Assembly: GCA_010015675.1 (NCBI GenBank)
Contig: ML976989.1
Location: 313,828 to 377,827, forward strand
Direction: 5' to 3'
Length of the DNA stretch: 64,000 bases
Source of the DNA: Byssothecium circinans
Lineage: Eukaryota > Ascomycota > Dothideomycetes > Pleosporales > Massarinaceae
The notes under the pieces are model-generated. The model ran no database searches, was not told where the DNA came from, and worked only from the letters and a program-made list of their open reading frames with translations. Below, one piece after another: positions 29,769 to 42,008 of this stretch. A program made the translations under genes and the position numbers. Position 1 is the stretch's first letter. Each line of letters opens with the position of its first letter.

Positions 29769-30408
29769 AAAATCATAGCCAGAAGCTTAAGATGTCTACT
29801 CCAAGACAAAAACAGCTTTTCTTTTCCTCGTCCATGTCTCAAAACGCAAACAAAGATATAATCATTCAATGAGTCATCCCTAGTATATCTCCCGTCAATG
29901 TTAAGTAAATAAGCGACTGTAGTTAGCCTAGCAATGTCCCAACACAAGCTGAAGACGTGCGTACCTCTCTATCAAACGTCTAATGTGTTTCGATCACGTG
30001 TACGTGGAACCCTAGGGTAACGGGTTCTGATGTTAGCTGCACTTCTGTCTGGAAAGGTACAATACTATATGCTCATGACCGTCATCTTGAAAGAGTGGCA
30101 TAGTGTGCTCTGAGTATGATTTGGAACAGTGGGAACTGCAGGCAACAGTCAGGATCGTAGCAATAAAGACAGTATCCACATGCATAGAGACTGGTATATC
30201 GCCAATGCGTCAACTTGAAGGAAGTACAAAATGCCCTGGTGGAAAGACTTGTAGACCTGTATAAGCTCTTGTTATAATATATCATACTCACTCGCATTCG
30301 TACAGATGATCCACTTTGAAGCTGCAATGAACTCCGAGTGACACTGCTCAATCTCCCTTTCCCTATCTCAACATAAAAAGCAGTAGTACTTGAGATCAGG
30401 AGAGCCCA
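29769..30408. other. Intergenic, convergent 3' ends
   Basis: 640 bases between the 3' ends of the zinc-finger gene and the promethin-like gene. No open frame or repeat is supported. It is the boundary between the accessory and core parts of the window. Confidence 0.45.
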
Positions 30409-31301
30409 CTACTGCGACGTGTGTCCTTCGTTTTTCGACGTATCCTTCACTGTCTCCGTGTGCTTGATCGGCGATTCTGCCAACTTTGGAGGCTTCTTTG
30501 CTCCTCCACCCGCCTGTCCATCGGTGCTGGTCTTCAGTGAACCGTCAGGACTCTTCTTCGAAGCGCCATTCTCGTGAGCACTTCCCTTCACGTCCTTTTT
30601 CTCTCCCCCTCGATCCTTGGACGTTTCATCACCGCCTGTCGCAACCTCCTCTTGCTTCTTGCGGGCGCCATCTCTGAGCCAGCCAATACGACCACCAGTG
30701 AAGTCATTGATTTTATCGCCCACTGCCGAGCCCTTGGGAGCTGGGAACTTTCCATCATTGATCCTTTGATTTCATCAGCTTGAACCCACAAAACAAATTG
30801 AAAGAAGGAACTCACCACTTCAGAAGGTAGTAACCACCCAGTCCCCATAGAAACACGAATGTGGCGCCAAAGGTAGTGAGGAAGACAGTCGGCAGCACTA
30901 CAATGAGAGCTATGCCGACCATAAAGACCGTAAAGAGCAAAGCTGCGACAAGGCCGATAAGGAGAGCCGCCATGAGCGAGAAGAGGAAGACTGTGACGGA
31001 GAAAGTGAGAAAGAGTAATAACGGTATGCCGGTGAATGCGATCTGAGCTGTCAGGAATCCCTATAAGGCGTTAGTTAAAAATCATGAATCGGCATGTTGC
31101 AAAGTCAAGCGTGAAGGATGTGATGTCATCCCAAAATGGGGTTGATCTTACAGCAAGCTTCGGATTATTGACAGCGAACTGCTGAAGATTCGATAGTATC
31201 TCTGTCCTCTTTTCTGGGGGACAGAATTTGTTCAGCATATTTTGGAAAGTCGTGCTGAGCTTTCCAAACGTCGATTGGATGTTGTTCAGGAGGGCCGACA
31301 T
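30409..31301 (-). CDS. Promethin-like lipid-droplet membrane protein
   Basis: Three exons, complement(join(30409..30763,30816..31060,31152..31301)), introns of 52 and 91 nt, 249 residues. Start ATG 31301, MSALLNNIQSTFGKLS. Exon 2 encodes an almost entirely hydrophobic block: GFLTAQIAFTGIPLLLF, then LMAALLIGLVAALLFTVFMV and IALIVVLPTVFLTTFGATFV. It is consistent with paired membrane hairpins, followed by LWGLGGYYLLKW. The C-terminus is hydrophilic and Lys/Gly/Ser-rich. This arrangement fits the promethin family (human LDAF1, yeast Ldo16), which works with seipin at ER-lipid droplet contacts. The assignment rests on remembered family pattern. It is divergent from the RPA49 gene, 324 bp away. 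Confidence 0.65.
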
Positions 31302-31625
31302 AGTGAACACGCTCGGTGTGGGGTTTCGGTACGACGAGTGCAATCGAAATTGGGACGCAGTGAGAGTGTTCAGGCTCTACTGGGAAAGGTATTCAAGTAA
31401 ACCAGTTGCATAGAAAAGAGTGTAACATTTGAAAGGACGGGATGCGATCCATAGGTTACCTATGGTAGTCTGTAAACAAGGCTAGCCCGACCCACACGTC
31501 ATCGCGCCACAACCACTAGCCACTGTGGCGCAGCCGCGGAGTAAGTCGCGAACTAAATTTTTTGAATGGTCGCGACCACAACCGGTACACACTAACCCCT
31601 CAACAACCTCAGAAGGTACCGCACA

Positions 31626-33109
31626 ATGGCCGAGAAGAAGCGAAAGAGACAAGAGGAGGGTAGCGAGCGGCCGTCGAAAAAGAAAAATGTTGCCCCGCCC
31701 AGCGGCACTGTACAGGTCAAATATGTGAGGAACGACGATGCGCTTGGTCCAGTACTTGGTATGCGAACATCTACAGCAGTAGAGGTAAAGATACATGTAC
31801 TAAAAAACATATAGCGATAATGCCCGGCCTTAAATTCCCCTCCCAAATCCCATTCAAATCCTACAAGCACACCAAGATCCTCCCCAGCGGCGAGCAAACC
31901 GAGCTGCTCCTCCAATCCTCCTCCCACCCACGGCTCGACTACCTCGCGCGAGAAGAAAAAGATGGAAGTTCAGAGAGCCAGCTCAAAGATTACGTCGGAG
32001 TATACGACCCGCACACAAAACAGCTACAGCTCATGCCAGTCCGAAGGCTCACGGTGCGGAGTACACTGCGCAGTGAGACGGAGGCGCTACACGCCCAACA
32101 GGCGAAGATTGAGGCTGCCAAGGGCACTATGACAGCGAGACGACATGCGCTTGCCGCCGAGTTCGGATCAAAGAAGTCGAGGAAGGCGATTGAGGATATG
32201 ACGCAGAACGCTATTCGCGATCCGAACGCTACGAACAACAGCAGTGTAGCTGAGAATGTTATACAGAACATGTCGAATACTACAGCTTCTATGCCTACAA
32301 AGGAAGACCTTGCTGCTGCAGTCGATAGCTCCAAGCCCCGACCCGCCGCGAACCTGGCCGCTGAGTACCCCGGAGATGTGTACCCGCTTGACGTTATAGT
32401 CGGCAGAGAGCTCATGAGCATTATACCTGTGAAAGATTGGGTGGATGCTTCGGAAGCTGGCACGGGTGTAAACGTGACCAGTAGGTTCGTCGCGAAACGC
32501 ATCCTCAAACTCGCGAAGAACAAGCAGATCGAGAAGCTCAAGGTGCTCCGATTCATTCTGCTGTGTCTCAAGTTCAATGACTCGTTGCTTAGTAGGAGTA
32601 AGGGTGCGAAGCGAGTGCCATCGAAAGACAAGCTGGAAACGCTCATGGGCAGTGACGAAGTGGGGGAAGCAGTCATTCAGGCGATCCGGAGGAAGTTCAG
32701 CTCCGAGTAAGTCCATGAGCATACTATAAAAAGCTCATACACTGACCCATCATAGTAACAACGACCTCTCTCGCTGGCACACCGATAATCTGATGACGCA
32801 CGTCTGCGCAGCAGCGCTCCTAGTCGACAGCTTCGAAGTCGACGTGAACGACCTACGCAACGATTTAAAGGTGGAGAATAAAGAGTACGAGGACGTCTCT
32901 ATTGACCGTAGTACAATCACTAACATCGCTGCAGCATCAAAGCCTACTTTTCCGAACTGGGTTGTCGTGTCAGTGCACCCACCGAGGCCGATCTCACCAA
33001 GTACAAGCTCACGAAAGCGGAGAAGACCAACCACTTCATCGCAAAGCTGAAGCTGCCACTGCAGTTCCCCAAGCTGAAGACCGGGGGTTCTCGGAGGGGT
33101 AGACGATGA
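31626..33109 (+). CDS. RPA49: RNA polymerase I subunit A49
   Basis: Four exons, join(31626..31758,31815..32706,32756..32884,32935..33109), introns 50-56 nt, 442 residues. With A34.5, A49 forms the Pol I-specific dimer that supports initiation and elongation of rRNA transcription in the nucleolus. The N-terminus MAEKKRKRQEEG is a basic nuclear signal. The dimerisation region follows (VQVKYVRNDDALGPVL, PGLKFPSQIPFKSYK, YLAREEKDG, YVGVYDPHTKQLQLMPVRRL). After a linker, the C-terminal tandem winged-helix domain begins at YPLDVIVGRELMSIIPVKDW and ends with ELGCRVSAPTEADLTKYKL. The protein ends in a basic Gly/Arg tail. Splice sites restore continuous conserved sequence at all three junctions. Length matches other fungal A49 proteins. 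Confidence 0.9.
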
Positions 33110-33736
33110 GAATGGGGCACTTATGAGGTGCTGCATGTGGTTTCGGCGCTTAGCGGCTTTTTGTCAGACCCTTCAACTTTTTGAAGGCTCAGGCACGATG
33201 CAATGTCGATCGTCCTTTTCCCTCCATGGTTCCGAGTGCAGTACATCGTCTTACTGTGCATTGAAGGCTTAGATTTTGTCCCAAGCTATGAAGTAGGAGC
33301 TTGAATGCTCTATCAACCCAATAATCATGGTGACCAAGCTTCCCACTACTACGTATATGTATGAATCACACAAGACCATCTGCCACCAAACATATGTTCT
33401 CACAGTACGATCTGAAGCTAAACTAGTCTCTGAGATCAAACGACGCAATCCCATAGTGGACCCTTGGGAACTGCCTAAATAAATGACAGCTCCCCCGCAG
33501 CCCTCCCTCACAATGACATCACGATTCGCGCGTCCTCCATGACGCACTGCACCACCCACCCAAACACCACGCACCAAGCCTTTCCTATATAACCCTCCCA
33601 CATATCCCTGGCAAATCTGACTGATTCCTCAAGGTTACTATTTCTTGCAAAACCCTACGATTGCGTTCTTTCAACACCGCCTCAAAAGTCGCCAAACTTT
33701 CACACCCTTCCCACGAAACGAAACGAAACGATCAAA
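33110..33736. other. Intergenic / promoter of the 33737 gene
   Basis: 627 bases downstream of RPA49. CCTATATAACCC at 33584-33595 is a plausible TATA element for the small gene at 33737, followed by a pyrimidine-rich leader. Nothing else was recognised. Confidence 0.45.
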
Positions 33737-34104
33737 ATGGACAAAACAACCGCCGCAGCCGATAAGCTCGGAGAGAACAAGAGCACCAATGCTATTCCTC
33801 AGGAGGTTCGTCTTTCCTAACCTTCCTCCTCCTCCATCCTCCATACTCCATACTCCATACCCAACCCCCATACATACTAACCCACTCCCAGAACCCCTCA
33901 ATAATCTCCTCCGCAGGCGCCATCGGCAAGCACTTCAACCCCGACGGTGCCGTCGGCCAGATCGGCGAGAAGGTCGGGGGTCCGTTTAGCAAAGACGGTA
34001 TCGTGGGGAGTCAGTTCGACGCGAGTAAGAGTGGGATTGCAGGACATGTTGAGAGGGCTGTTGATGGGCCGAGTCAGCCGGCTGGGAGTTCCGTGTCGAA
34101 GTAG
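33737..34104 (+). CDS. Small Gly-rich conserved fungal protein
   Basis: Two exons, join(33737..33805,33892..34104), intron 86 nt with donor GTTCGT, branch ACTAAC and acceptor CCCAG, 93 residues. MDKTTAAADKLGENKS is followed by a repeated Gly motif: AIGKHFNPDGAVGQIG, then KVGGPFSKDGIVGSQF, then GIAGHV. This [I/V]G-x-x-F-x-x-[D/S]G pattern is one I recall from small hydrophilic ascomycete proteins of unknown role, sometimes linked to stress or sporulation. It has no signal peptide or membrane segment. The strong upstream TATA-like element and pyrimidine-rich leader suggest high expression. Confidence 0.65.
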
Positions 34105-34299
34105 GATATGAATGGGGGAATGAGAGAGTGATGATGTGTACGATGTGAAATCGAGAACGACATGATCACAAGCGGTAGTTTTATTTCAAATTACTTGTGA
34201 TTTAACAATCGTGATATCGTACCTGTTCCATCATTGATAATGTTACACCTTCACAAGCACATGGTATCATACGAGAAGTCAAACACAACACTCCCATCA

Positions 34300-35566
34300 T
34301 CACTCCCCAAGCCTCCTTCCAGGCCCCCACTGCGACCCGGTCGTTCGTGCCGTACTCCCACCAGTTTCCCTACCCCCACGGCCCTGCATCGCCACCCCAT
34401 ACGGCCTTGCCTGCTGCGCACCTGGTGTAGCTCCAAACCACTTCTTGACAATCTCCGGTGTAGTGATATAATTCGTACCCCCGCCGAACGTCGGCCATAT
34501 CCTTGTCAAGAAGTCAAATAAGTGTGCGGCGAGAAGCCCGGTGGCTTGCGACATAGCTTGGTCGGGGCTGTCCATGATCAGGGTCATGAAGAGCAGGGCA
34601 TAGGGCAGATATCTGGCATCAAAGGTGATGATGAAGAAAGTGACTTGACGTGTAGGGTTCTCTTGGGCGTAGGTGTATGCGTAGGCGAGGGAGAGGGCGG
34701 GGAGGAACGCGTAGCCGTTGAGAACGTGGCCTGCGAGAGCCTTTGGAGATATGTCAGTAAAGATCCATGCTTCATTGAACCATCCCGTATCGGACAGGGT
34801 ATGCAGACACAAAAACCAAAGGCATCGGTAAAGTGATGTAGGGAGCCAGAACCGCACAATCGGAATTGAGAGTCCGTTGCGCTTCTCAAATGACATTCCC
34901 ACCATGCTCGCACGCCGCAACACCCCTATTAAGGTATTGCGAATGACGGAGCGTGCGACGTGCGAGGGCGATCTTCCTCGATTCCAGGAACCGCTACAGC
35001 TAGAACAAGGCTGGGCGGGCAGATTTATGAGGTTGTAGTGATAGAACGCATGAGGCGCACACAGAGTAAACGATACAGTGCGATATGAAAGCAGCTGCGG
35101 AGCTACTTACCACAATGATTGCCCCGCAGAACGCGGTGTATACGAAGAAGTCGCCGGGCTGCGAGAAGCGCGACGACTCTCGCTCAAGGCCGCTACCGTA
35201 CTGATACACTTTAAGACAGTTAGTCGAGAACGGGAGCGAGCTGAGGCGTGAGAGGACAGGTAGACGTACGAAAGTACGGATCCATCACAATCCCAAATTT
35301 CGGTCCCGTTATGAAGAACGCCGTCGCCAACCTCCACACCTGCGGTAGCATCTTCACCGTGAGCACATAGTCTTTGATGTAGATGAACTGCATCAGGCTG
35401 ATGATGCCTGCGTAGCCGAGGGCGGATACCACTACAGCGGCGGCCGTGATGGTCCTGCAAACATCTTGCGTTAGCGATCTGGAGCTCGGATTTCGCAGCT
35501 GTGGTGGGGAAATTCGTGGTTGAGTACGCACCTTGTGACCGGCGGCAGTGACCAAAAGACATCCAT
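34300..35566 (-). CDS. Derlin, Der1/Dfm1-family ERAD protein
   Basis: Derlins are inactive rhomboid-fold ER membrane proteins that help move misfolded proteins to the cytosol for degradation. Model: complement(join(34300..34740,35111..35208,35270..35454,35532..35566)), 252 residues. The 35-nt first exon encodes MDVFWSLPPVTR, the typical derlin start. Membrane helices follow (TAAAVVVSALGYAGIISL, then MLPQVWRLATAFFITGP). Family motifs are YFLYQYGSGLE, PGDFFVYTAFCGAII, SLAYAYTYAQENP and FDARYLPYALLFMTLIM, ending GLLAAHLFDFLTRIWPTFGG. The hydrophilic tail is Gly/Arg-rich. The third intron, 370 nt (donor GTAAGT, branch CTGAC, acceptor AAAG), is much longer than the others (61 and 77 nt). Whether it is the Der1 or the Dfm1 member is not resolved. 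Confidence 0.88.
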
Positions 35567-36096
35567 AATGCACTGCTTAGTTTCCGGATGCCAGATGAGT
35601 AAATGTGGTGTTGTGAGGAACTGCTGACCGCAGCCTGGAGGAGAAGACTGGAGGAAGATGAAAGGTGGCATCGTTGGGGTTCCCGACCGGAGCTCGGGTC
35701 TACTATTTCCCTGAGGCTGTGATTCGCTCACCGTGGAGAGGTACCGCCATGACGCAGCTCGGGTAGCTAGGGAAAATAATAATGACAAGTTGCTTTCTGT
35801 TCTCTGTGGAGGACCCAATTCTGTTGAATTAGAAAGAAACCACAATTCTCTCGCGGGAAAGGTGATACCTGGAGATGGCAAGACTCTAGGCACCTGCTTC
35901 ACTAAAATACGCCGCACAATATCACCCTTTGTGAATTTTACCAAACTGTATTTTTATCAATTGATTTCCCAAAACCTGATTATCGCAAGGCAGATATGAT
36001 GCCCACAATATCATACCAAAACCGTCCGGCTCCATAGGCATCTGAAAAGCCATCCCATACCCTATTTTACAAAACCCCCCACACCACCCTCAAACC
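35567..36096. other. Promoter region of the derlin gene
   Basis: 530 bases between the derlin start and the 3' end of the next minus-strand gene. It holds the derlin promoter; no small gene or repeat is supported. Confidence 0.4.
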
Positions 36097-36909
36097 TCAC
36101 GCCTCAGGATCCTTCCCCTTAACATTCCCCTCCCCGCCAACCCCAGGCGTTCCTTTACTCTCAAAGTCCTCCTCATACCTCCTCCACACCTCCATATCCT
36201 TCGCCAACCGCTTCTGGTGCCGTATCATGTGCTCGTATTTTCTGATGCGGTCATCGGCTTCCAGCATGCCGCCGAGGATCATCCCGGACATTTGTATGTA
36301 GCTGGACATCCGTGAGTAAAAGATGGAGGGGAGGGAAGAGTAGTTGGGGGTTGAAATGGGAAGGAAAGGTGGGGTTGAGGAGGCGAAGGCCGGAGGTTAG
36401 GGATGTGGGTGAGGCAATGCATGGTGTGAACGTTGAGACTAGGGTGAGGGAGTTAATGACTTACACTTTGAATTGTATCGTAAGACTCCGGTATATCGGC
36501 GACAAAGCAAACGCGAGACCTCCCGCTGCCGCTGAGAAAATTCCCCACTACCACCAAGCACCACAGTGTCAGTAACCCATGCATTTCAAAATCAAAACAC
36601 CCCAACCCCTTTACAACTCTTTCACCATTCAACCCCGTAAGCAGTGCATCTCCCCATCCTCCTTTAGCCAGAACAAGTATCGATCGATGGCGCCTTTAGA
36701 TCACGCCACTCAATGTGCACCAACCCGAACATCCCAAGCTCTTCCAACCCATCCTTCTCTTTCCTCCCATCAATGCCCCAGAAAGATTTCTGGCACACGT
36801 AAGATTAAACACGACTTACCTTGAAAGCGCCCCAACTCGCACCCCTCGCCGCCTCCCAAGCCGCCTCATTCGTCTCCTGATCCTTGCTCAAGCTGCCATG
36901 TTGTCGCAT
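36097..36909 (-). CDS. Small two-TM protein, HIG1-like, probably mitochondrial
   Basis: Three exons, complement(join(36097..36301,36465..36547,36820..36909)), 125 residues, start ATG 36909 (MRQHGSLSKDQETNEAAWEA). Introns are 163 and 272 nt, long for this genome. Two hydrophobic segments, WGIFSAAAGGLAFALSPIY and VYIQMSGMILGGMLEAD, are joined by a short basic loop and followed by a charged helix (IRKYEHMIRHQKRLAKDMEV). The layout is that of small HIG1-type inner-membrane proteins that modulate respiratory complexes. I recall close fungal relatives under misleading automatic names. The assignment to HIG1 is tentative. All splice junctions keep the frame. Confidence 0.55.
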
Positions 36910-37671
36910 AATGAGCCGTCTGTCTCCTCAACTCGGGCATCGATAGCAAAAAGGACTCGTATATTATTTGCAGGAGCGTTCGGAAAAGGTTAGAGTAGTT
37001 GGTGTTAGTTTCGAGTTCAGAGTGATAGAAAGAGTGATGTCAGGGTGCCGTTCTGGACCCTGCGGGGAGAAAGCATGTGCATGCATCGTTACTAGCGCTG
37101 ACCAATGAAAGTGGGCTGGACTATCAAGCGACCATGTCGAACTCGTGCACATGTACATATTTTGACTTGATTCGCGTTATACTTAGTATCATAGACAGCA
37201 AAGAAAGTCTTTGGTTGGAGTCGTAAACGCAAAAGTTGGTTGATTGCTGCATTCCTATAGCGCGCAAAGCGCCTTTATGTACAGGTTCCTCTCCAGCGAT
37301 AGGGAGCACTCGAGATAACCATATACAATGCGTGACCAAACCCGCGCAGGGTGTATCCCACCCATGATGCCATTAAATGCCGTTGCTTCAATGCGAAGAA
37401 ACACACATAGAACCTGCAGCCGTGGATTCCGCTTGCCTAGGTTGGCGAAAAAGACGCCAGATGACACAAGAAACCTTTTATACACAGAAAGACGGAAAGA
37501 TTTGTTTAAGTTTTTTTTTCTTTTTCCCTTCACCTCTCAATGCAATGCATGTCTATCCAAGCGGTAGGGATCCAAAAAGTGGTGGTATCTCGAAGGGAAA
37601 ATTCGCAAAGCATGGACAGAGAAATGACGCCAGAAGGCGGTAGGAAATGGCGGGCGTGATAGTCGGCCAGT
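36910..37671. other. Intergenic, poly-T tract
   Basis: About 760 bases between the HIG1-like gene and the 3' end of the LRR gene. It contains a pyrimidine run (TTTTTTTTTCTTTTTCCC near 37510). No coding sequence is supported. Confidence 0.4.
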
Positions 37672-40600
37672 TCAGCTCGGCAGTCGTGGTCGCGTCCAAA
37701 CATTGTAATCTTGAGCAAACGACATTTCGAGCTCTTTATCTAGTGACGGAGCGCGAAGGTGCTGTTCGTGGACGACGGGAGCTCCAAGTTCGAGCTCCTT
37801 TTCTGCAGTGGGGGTCGTGTCTAGCGTGACCCTTTCGACAAGCTTGCCGAGGCTAGTAGCTGTGTCGGGTCGTTCGAACTCCTCGTCGTCGACGTCCATT
37901 GTGGTTGGTATATTATTGGCGAGGCTGGGTGTGATAAATTAGTGATAGTCCAGTTACCAGCCCAGAAGATGGTACTTACTTGTAGTTACGCTGTAGATAC
38001 TGTTGCAGACGATACTCTTGTCGCTCCCAGCTCTCATCGACGAGGGTAAGTGCAGCTTTGATGTCTTGATCCGACAGTCCGAAAGACAACGACCGCTCTC
38101 GTGCCGACTTGGGGTGCATCTTGCTAGAAAGTTTGCTGCGCACTAAGTAAGTTCTGGTTTGCATTTGTGAACCACCTTCGTCTCGAATTTGCTTCACTTG
38201 ATCTTCAGTAGCCTTGAGTGCCGCGTTCCTGCTCTCTTCCATGCTCGGAAGATACAGAAGGGTAGTGTTACGATGAAGTGAGTTGATTAGGTCGGTGAAG
38301 CCCTGCAAAGGGATGCCATTGCTCTCGCAGTAGAGCTGCTGCAGCGTTGTGTTGACTTTGAGGACATCGGCGAGGGTGCTCGCGCCTTGCAGTCCAAGCT
38401 TCTGATCTGCTATACGTCAGGAGTGCTCGTTCAAAGAGACAGCAGACTTACGCCTGACAAACAACGTTCGTAGGGACTTGTTAGATTCCAGACCTCGCAA
38501 TGCTTTGTTGATGCCTACGCCCAACTTTGTATTCTCCAGCCGTGAATCTTCACCAGAAATGTCAAGCCACTCAAGAGTTGAGTTTTGGACAAACATTCTT
38601 TCTAGAGCCTGGCAGGTGTCATCCGAAGCCTCGCACGGTAGGGAGGCCCGAGATATATCGAGATGGCGGATCGTATTGTTGCGAGCAAGCGCAAGAATCA
38701 ATTTGCGAAAGTGAGACTCCTGGTCAAATTCAATCAGCCTGATAGCCATGCTAGATGGAGCAAAGCCACCTCGGATCGCACTAGCAAGGTGATCGAGATG
38801 TTGCTCAATATTATTTTCACTAATGTCAAAATGAAGATCTCGAGCCACCCCAGGCGTCTGGGTCATCGAATGCAGGAGCAGAGCGACGTCCTTTCCGGTC
38901 AGAAAGCAGTGATCCAAGCGGAGTTCACGCATTGCTGCGGACTGCTTGTAGTTAACAAGATAGCTGGAAGTTGTTAATATAGAGTAATAAAACGAACTAT
39001 AGGCCAAGAAGACGTACCTAGCGATGGCATCCACCATCGCTGCATTCAACGACGTGCCGCTGAGGATCAACTCCTGCAGCCGCCATACTTGAAACGTTTC
39101 GACGGAGATCAAAGGCTCAGGACCAGACGTTCTCGCAATATGAGACAGATTCAGCTTTGTAAGGTATCCAAAAACACCAATCTGTGAATCAAACATGGCA
39201 GGCGATATTCGGAATGGGTTTGACGAGAGATCGAGTGCCTCAAGTGTGTTTTCTTGAGGACGAAGGGAGTCTAAGATGAGAGACAAAGTGCGGTCCGTAA
39301 TCCCACAGCCACTGAGCTCGAGGGCGCGGAAATGGCAAGATCGCTCCACAGCCGCAGCAACTAAATAGTCCAGATCAGTCTCCCCAAGCTTGATGTTGTT
39401 CAAAGCAATCCAATCCACATTTGTCGTCTGGTATTTGCAAAGAGGGAACAGAGCTTCAACGATGGCGCAACCTGCATCTCTTCCTTTGCCAGGCGAATCC
39501 AGGAAATTATTTGGACTTCTTGTGATGCATGACGAGAAGTCAAGTCGTCGAACCCTACGACTAGTGACAGCCAGAGCTCGAATCTCTTGGACAAGCAAGC
39601 AAGCACGATCCATATCTTCAGCTCCAGCTAGTGTGGTCCCGCGTTTCGTCCTAGTACACAGATGTTCAGTTCCATACCCATCGGAGAGGCCGTTGAGAAC
39701 GTCCAACTGCACATCCTTGAATGAAATACCTCCAAAGCTCTCGTTGTACCGTAACGAGCGCATAATTGCGAGCAATTCCAATGCTGTATATTGGTTCCTT
39801 TTCAATCCAAGGGGACGCAACAGTTCGAAGCGAGGGCAGTCTTCTGGCGGATACGTAACCTGATACCTAATATTCTGAGGCTTGACATCATAGGCAATAC
39901 AGTAACCTATGAGAGTACGATCGAGAGAATCGCCATCGATAGGAGTTGGGCTGCTCTGCCGGAGTATGTCATGTCTAACTGAGGCAGGAACAATGAATTG
40001 GTAAGGACGTGACTCCCACTCGGGCCGCAACCCCTCTTCCACATACCTTAACCGAACAGCGATATCGTGGGAGGCAAGGGAGGCTAGATGAAGCGTCTTG
40101 GGGCGTTGCAGTGGCACGCGAAAGGTCAATTCCAGGTTGTCATCGACATCGCTGAGACGCAATTCTGTGAGGGCAAGAATACCGTACGACAACTGTGCAC
40201 TGCTTGATATCAAAGATGGCGTGGAAGATCGCTGAGATGGAGGCTTGAAGAGTGGGATTAGATGCACCTTGTGGACACCAATCGCGAGGAAACACACCGT
40301 AGCCAGATTCTTGGACAAATCGTCCGAAGAAGACCTGGAGCCGTTCTTGCCGAGAGGACGCTGGACGACTTTGTAGATGGCGTAGTGGGGAGGTACGTAA
40401 TCGCGCTCTGCTTCCACGACCCGTGCAGCCAGATGAGAATTGTAAGCGGACAGAGGAGCAGAATCAGCTAATCGGACCCGATTTGCCGACTCTCGGATCT
40501 TCTCGAGCCATAGCCGCATCTCATCGGGGTCGGTAAATTGAAGGGTCATCGAAGACGCCTGATTTGTCTCATCGTCCAGGGAGAAAATCTCAAAGTCGAA

Positions 40601-41344
40601 ATGTGGTCGTCCATCATCTAAGTGATATGCCGCAACAATCTGACGCAAGGGAATGCCCGAATCACGGTCGCCTGAATGATCTGACGCGAGGGATTGGAGC
40701 TCTTGCGACGAGTTGGCGGAGATGGCCTGGCTATGGCGGTATGAAGAAACGCGATTGTGGGGTAAAGGAATTCTGCATGGGTTAGCGTGGACATGGTTTG
40801 CCGTAGGAAGGAAGACGAACGATGGGAAGGCCTCGGCGGCTTTGGACTGTGTCTTGAATCTGCACAAGTGTGTCTCAGTAAGAACCATGTATTCCTTCTT
40901 CTTCCGGAACATGGAACTGCTTGTCTGGACCTCGCCATGATACAAGACATGGCGATTGCGCACCGTCTCGTCGCCTTGGGTCCAATTACTAGAGAGGAAG
41001 GGTGAAAGGGTTGGCGAGCTAGAAAGCGATTCTCCATCGTCGTCTGGTATACGGTGGCCTTTGAGAGAGCCAAAGGTTGAGCTTCGGTAGCTGCTGTTAC
41101 GCGAGCCGGGAGTGCGCGGAGACGGTGCCGGTGACAATGGGCGTCCGACGATAGTGTTGCTGCCGGCTGCTGCGTTCTCGGGGGCATTGGAGGCGTGCGA
41201 CAAGGTTGTCATGAGCGACGCCGTCCGGCGCTTTCGCAGCAAGTTGGCGGGTTCCGACTCATCTTTGCTGCTGGAGGAGGACCCGAGGGCAGCTCCGAGA
41301 GAGCTTCGGCCAAAGAAGCTGCGGCGCTTGCTTTCCTTGGACAT
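37672..41344 (-). CDS. Large PH-like / leucine-rich-repeat protein
   Basis: Five exons, complement(join(37672..37924,37980..38406,38452..38963,39018..40772,40821..41344)), 1156 residues; introns are 45-55 nt. Two introns (38964-39017 and 40773-40820) lack stops and are multiples of three, but branch and acceptor motifs are clear. The N-terminus is basic and Ser-rich (MSKESKRRSFFGRSS). A PH-like domain spans about residues 120-280 (VLYHGEVQTSS, FRKKKEYMVLTETHLCRF, ending DPDEMRLWLEKIRESANRV). After a middle region come RNI-type leucine-rich repeats, about residues 570-960 (FRALELSGCGITDRTLSLIL, LEALDLSSNPFRI, LQELILSGTSLN, MRELRLDHCFLTG, LEWLDISGEDSRL). PH-like plus LRR recalls CARMIL actin regulators, but this is only an analogy of layout. 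The C-terminus is acidic. Confidence 0.75.
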
Positions 41345-42008
41345 GCTGAGCTCTCAGAAGGCCAGCGCCGTCGAGTGTCGCGATGATCCCATAGGGACAG
41401 CGGCTGAGACGGAGCGAGATCCAAGATTGACGCGTACGCCGGTGTTGCAGCGGGCAGAGGCAGAGGTAGAGGCACTAGAGAGAGGTAGGTGATGTCCGCG
41501 GCACCGATTGGCTGTGGCGCATCGGAGGGACTCAGCGGAAGCGAGGCGTTACACTGTCACAGGCACAGGCACAGGCACAGTATGGTGTTGGGAGCGGATG
41601 GGCAATTTGGAGCGTGTGGAGCGTTGTCTGGGCCTTGGACGGTGGACCCAACGTCATTATTCATTCAGGACATCACTGCACAGCGGTGGTCGGACCATGT
41701 GGTACCCTTCATGGTGTAGCAATATATCACACCACAAACGCCCGAGAGCAGCCTCAGTAGACGCCCGTATTTCCCCGTATCCAACGTCGATAGGACCCGT
41801 GGTGGGCTTAACGTCTGTTATGGCATCATTACGTAGCCGCGCAGGCCAGCGGCTGATGTAGATCCCAAGATCCCAGTGGGCCGGACGGACGGAACAACAT
41901 TTTGCCGCCAAAAAGTTCAGCAAAGTCGCGAACAACGGTTCACAACGCGACGGCCGTCCGTGCTTGCCGTTCATCATCCGCGCCTTCTCTGCCCGGCGTT
42001 CCTTCTCA
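41345..42008. promoter_or_regulatory. Divergent promoter of LRR gene and PET127
   Basis: 664 bases between divergent starts at 41344 and 42009. It contains a short tandem hexamer, ACAGGC repeated four times, near 41559-41582. The long minus-strand open frame over 41657-42577 overlaps PET127 exon 1 and is a shadow. Confidence 0.5.

Noticed and set aside
31990..32676. Minus-strand open frame of 228 codons
   Set aside because: It is antisense to RPA49 exon 2, whose coding sequence is clearly recognised; the antisense translation is Ser-rich and without motifs.
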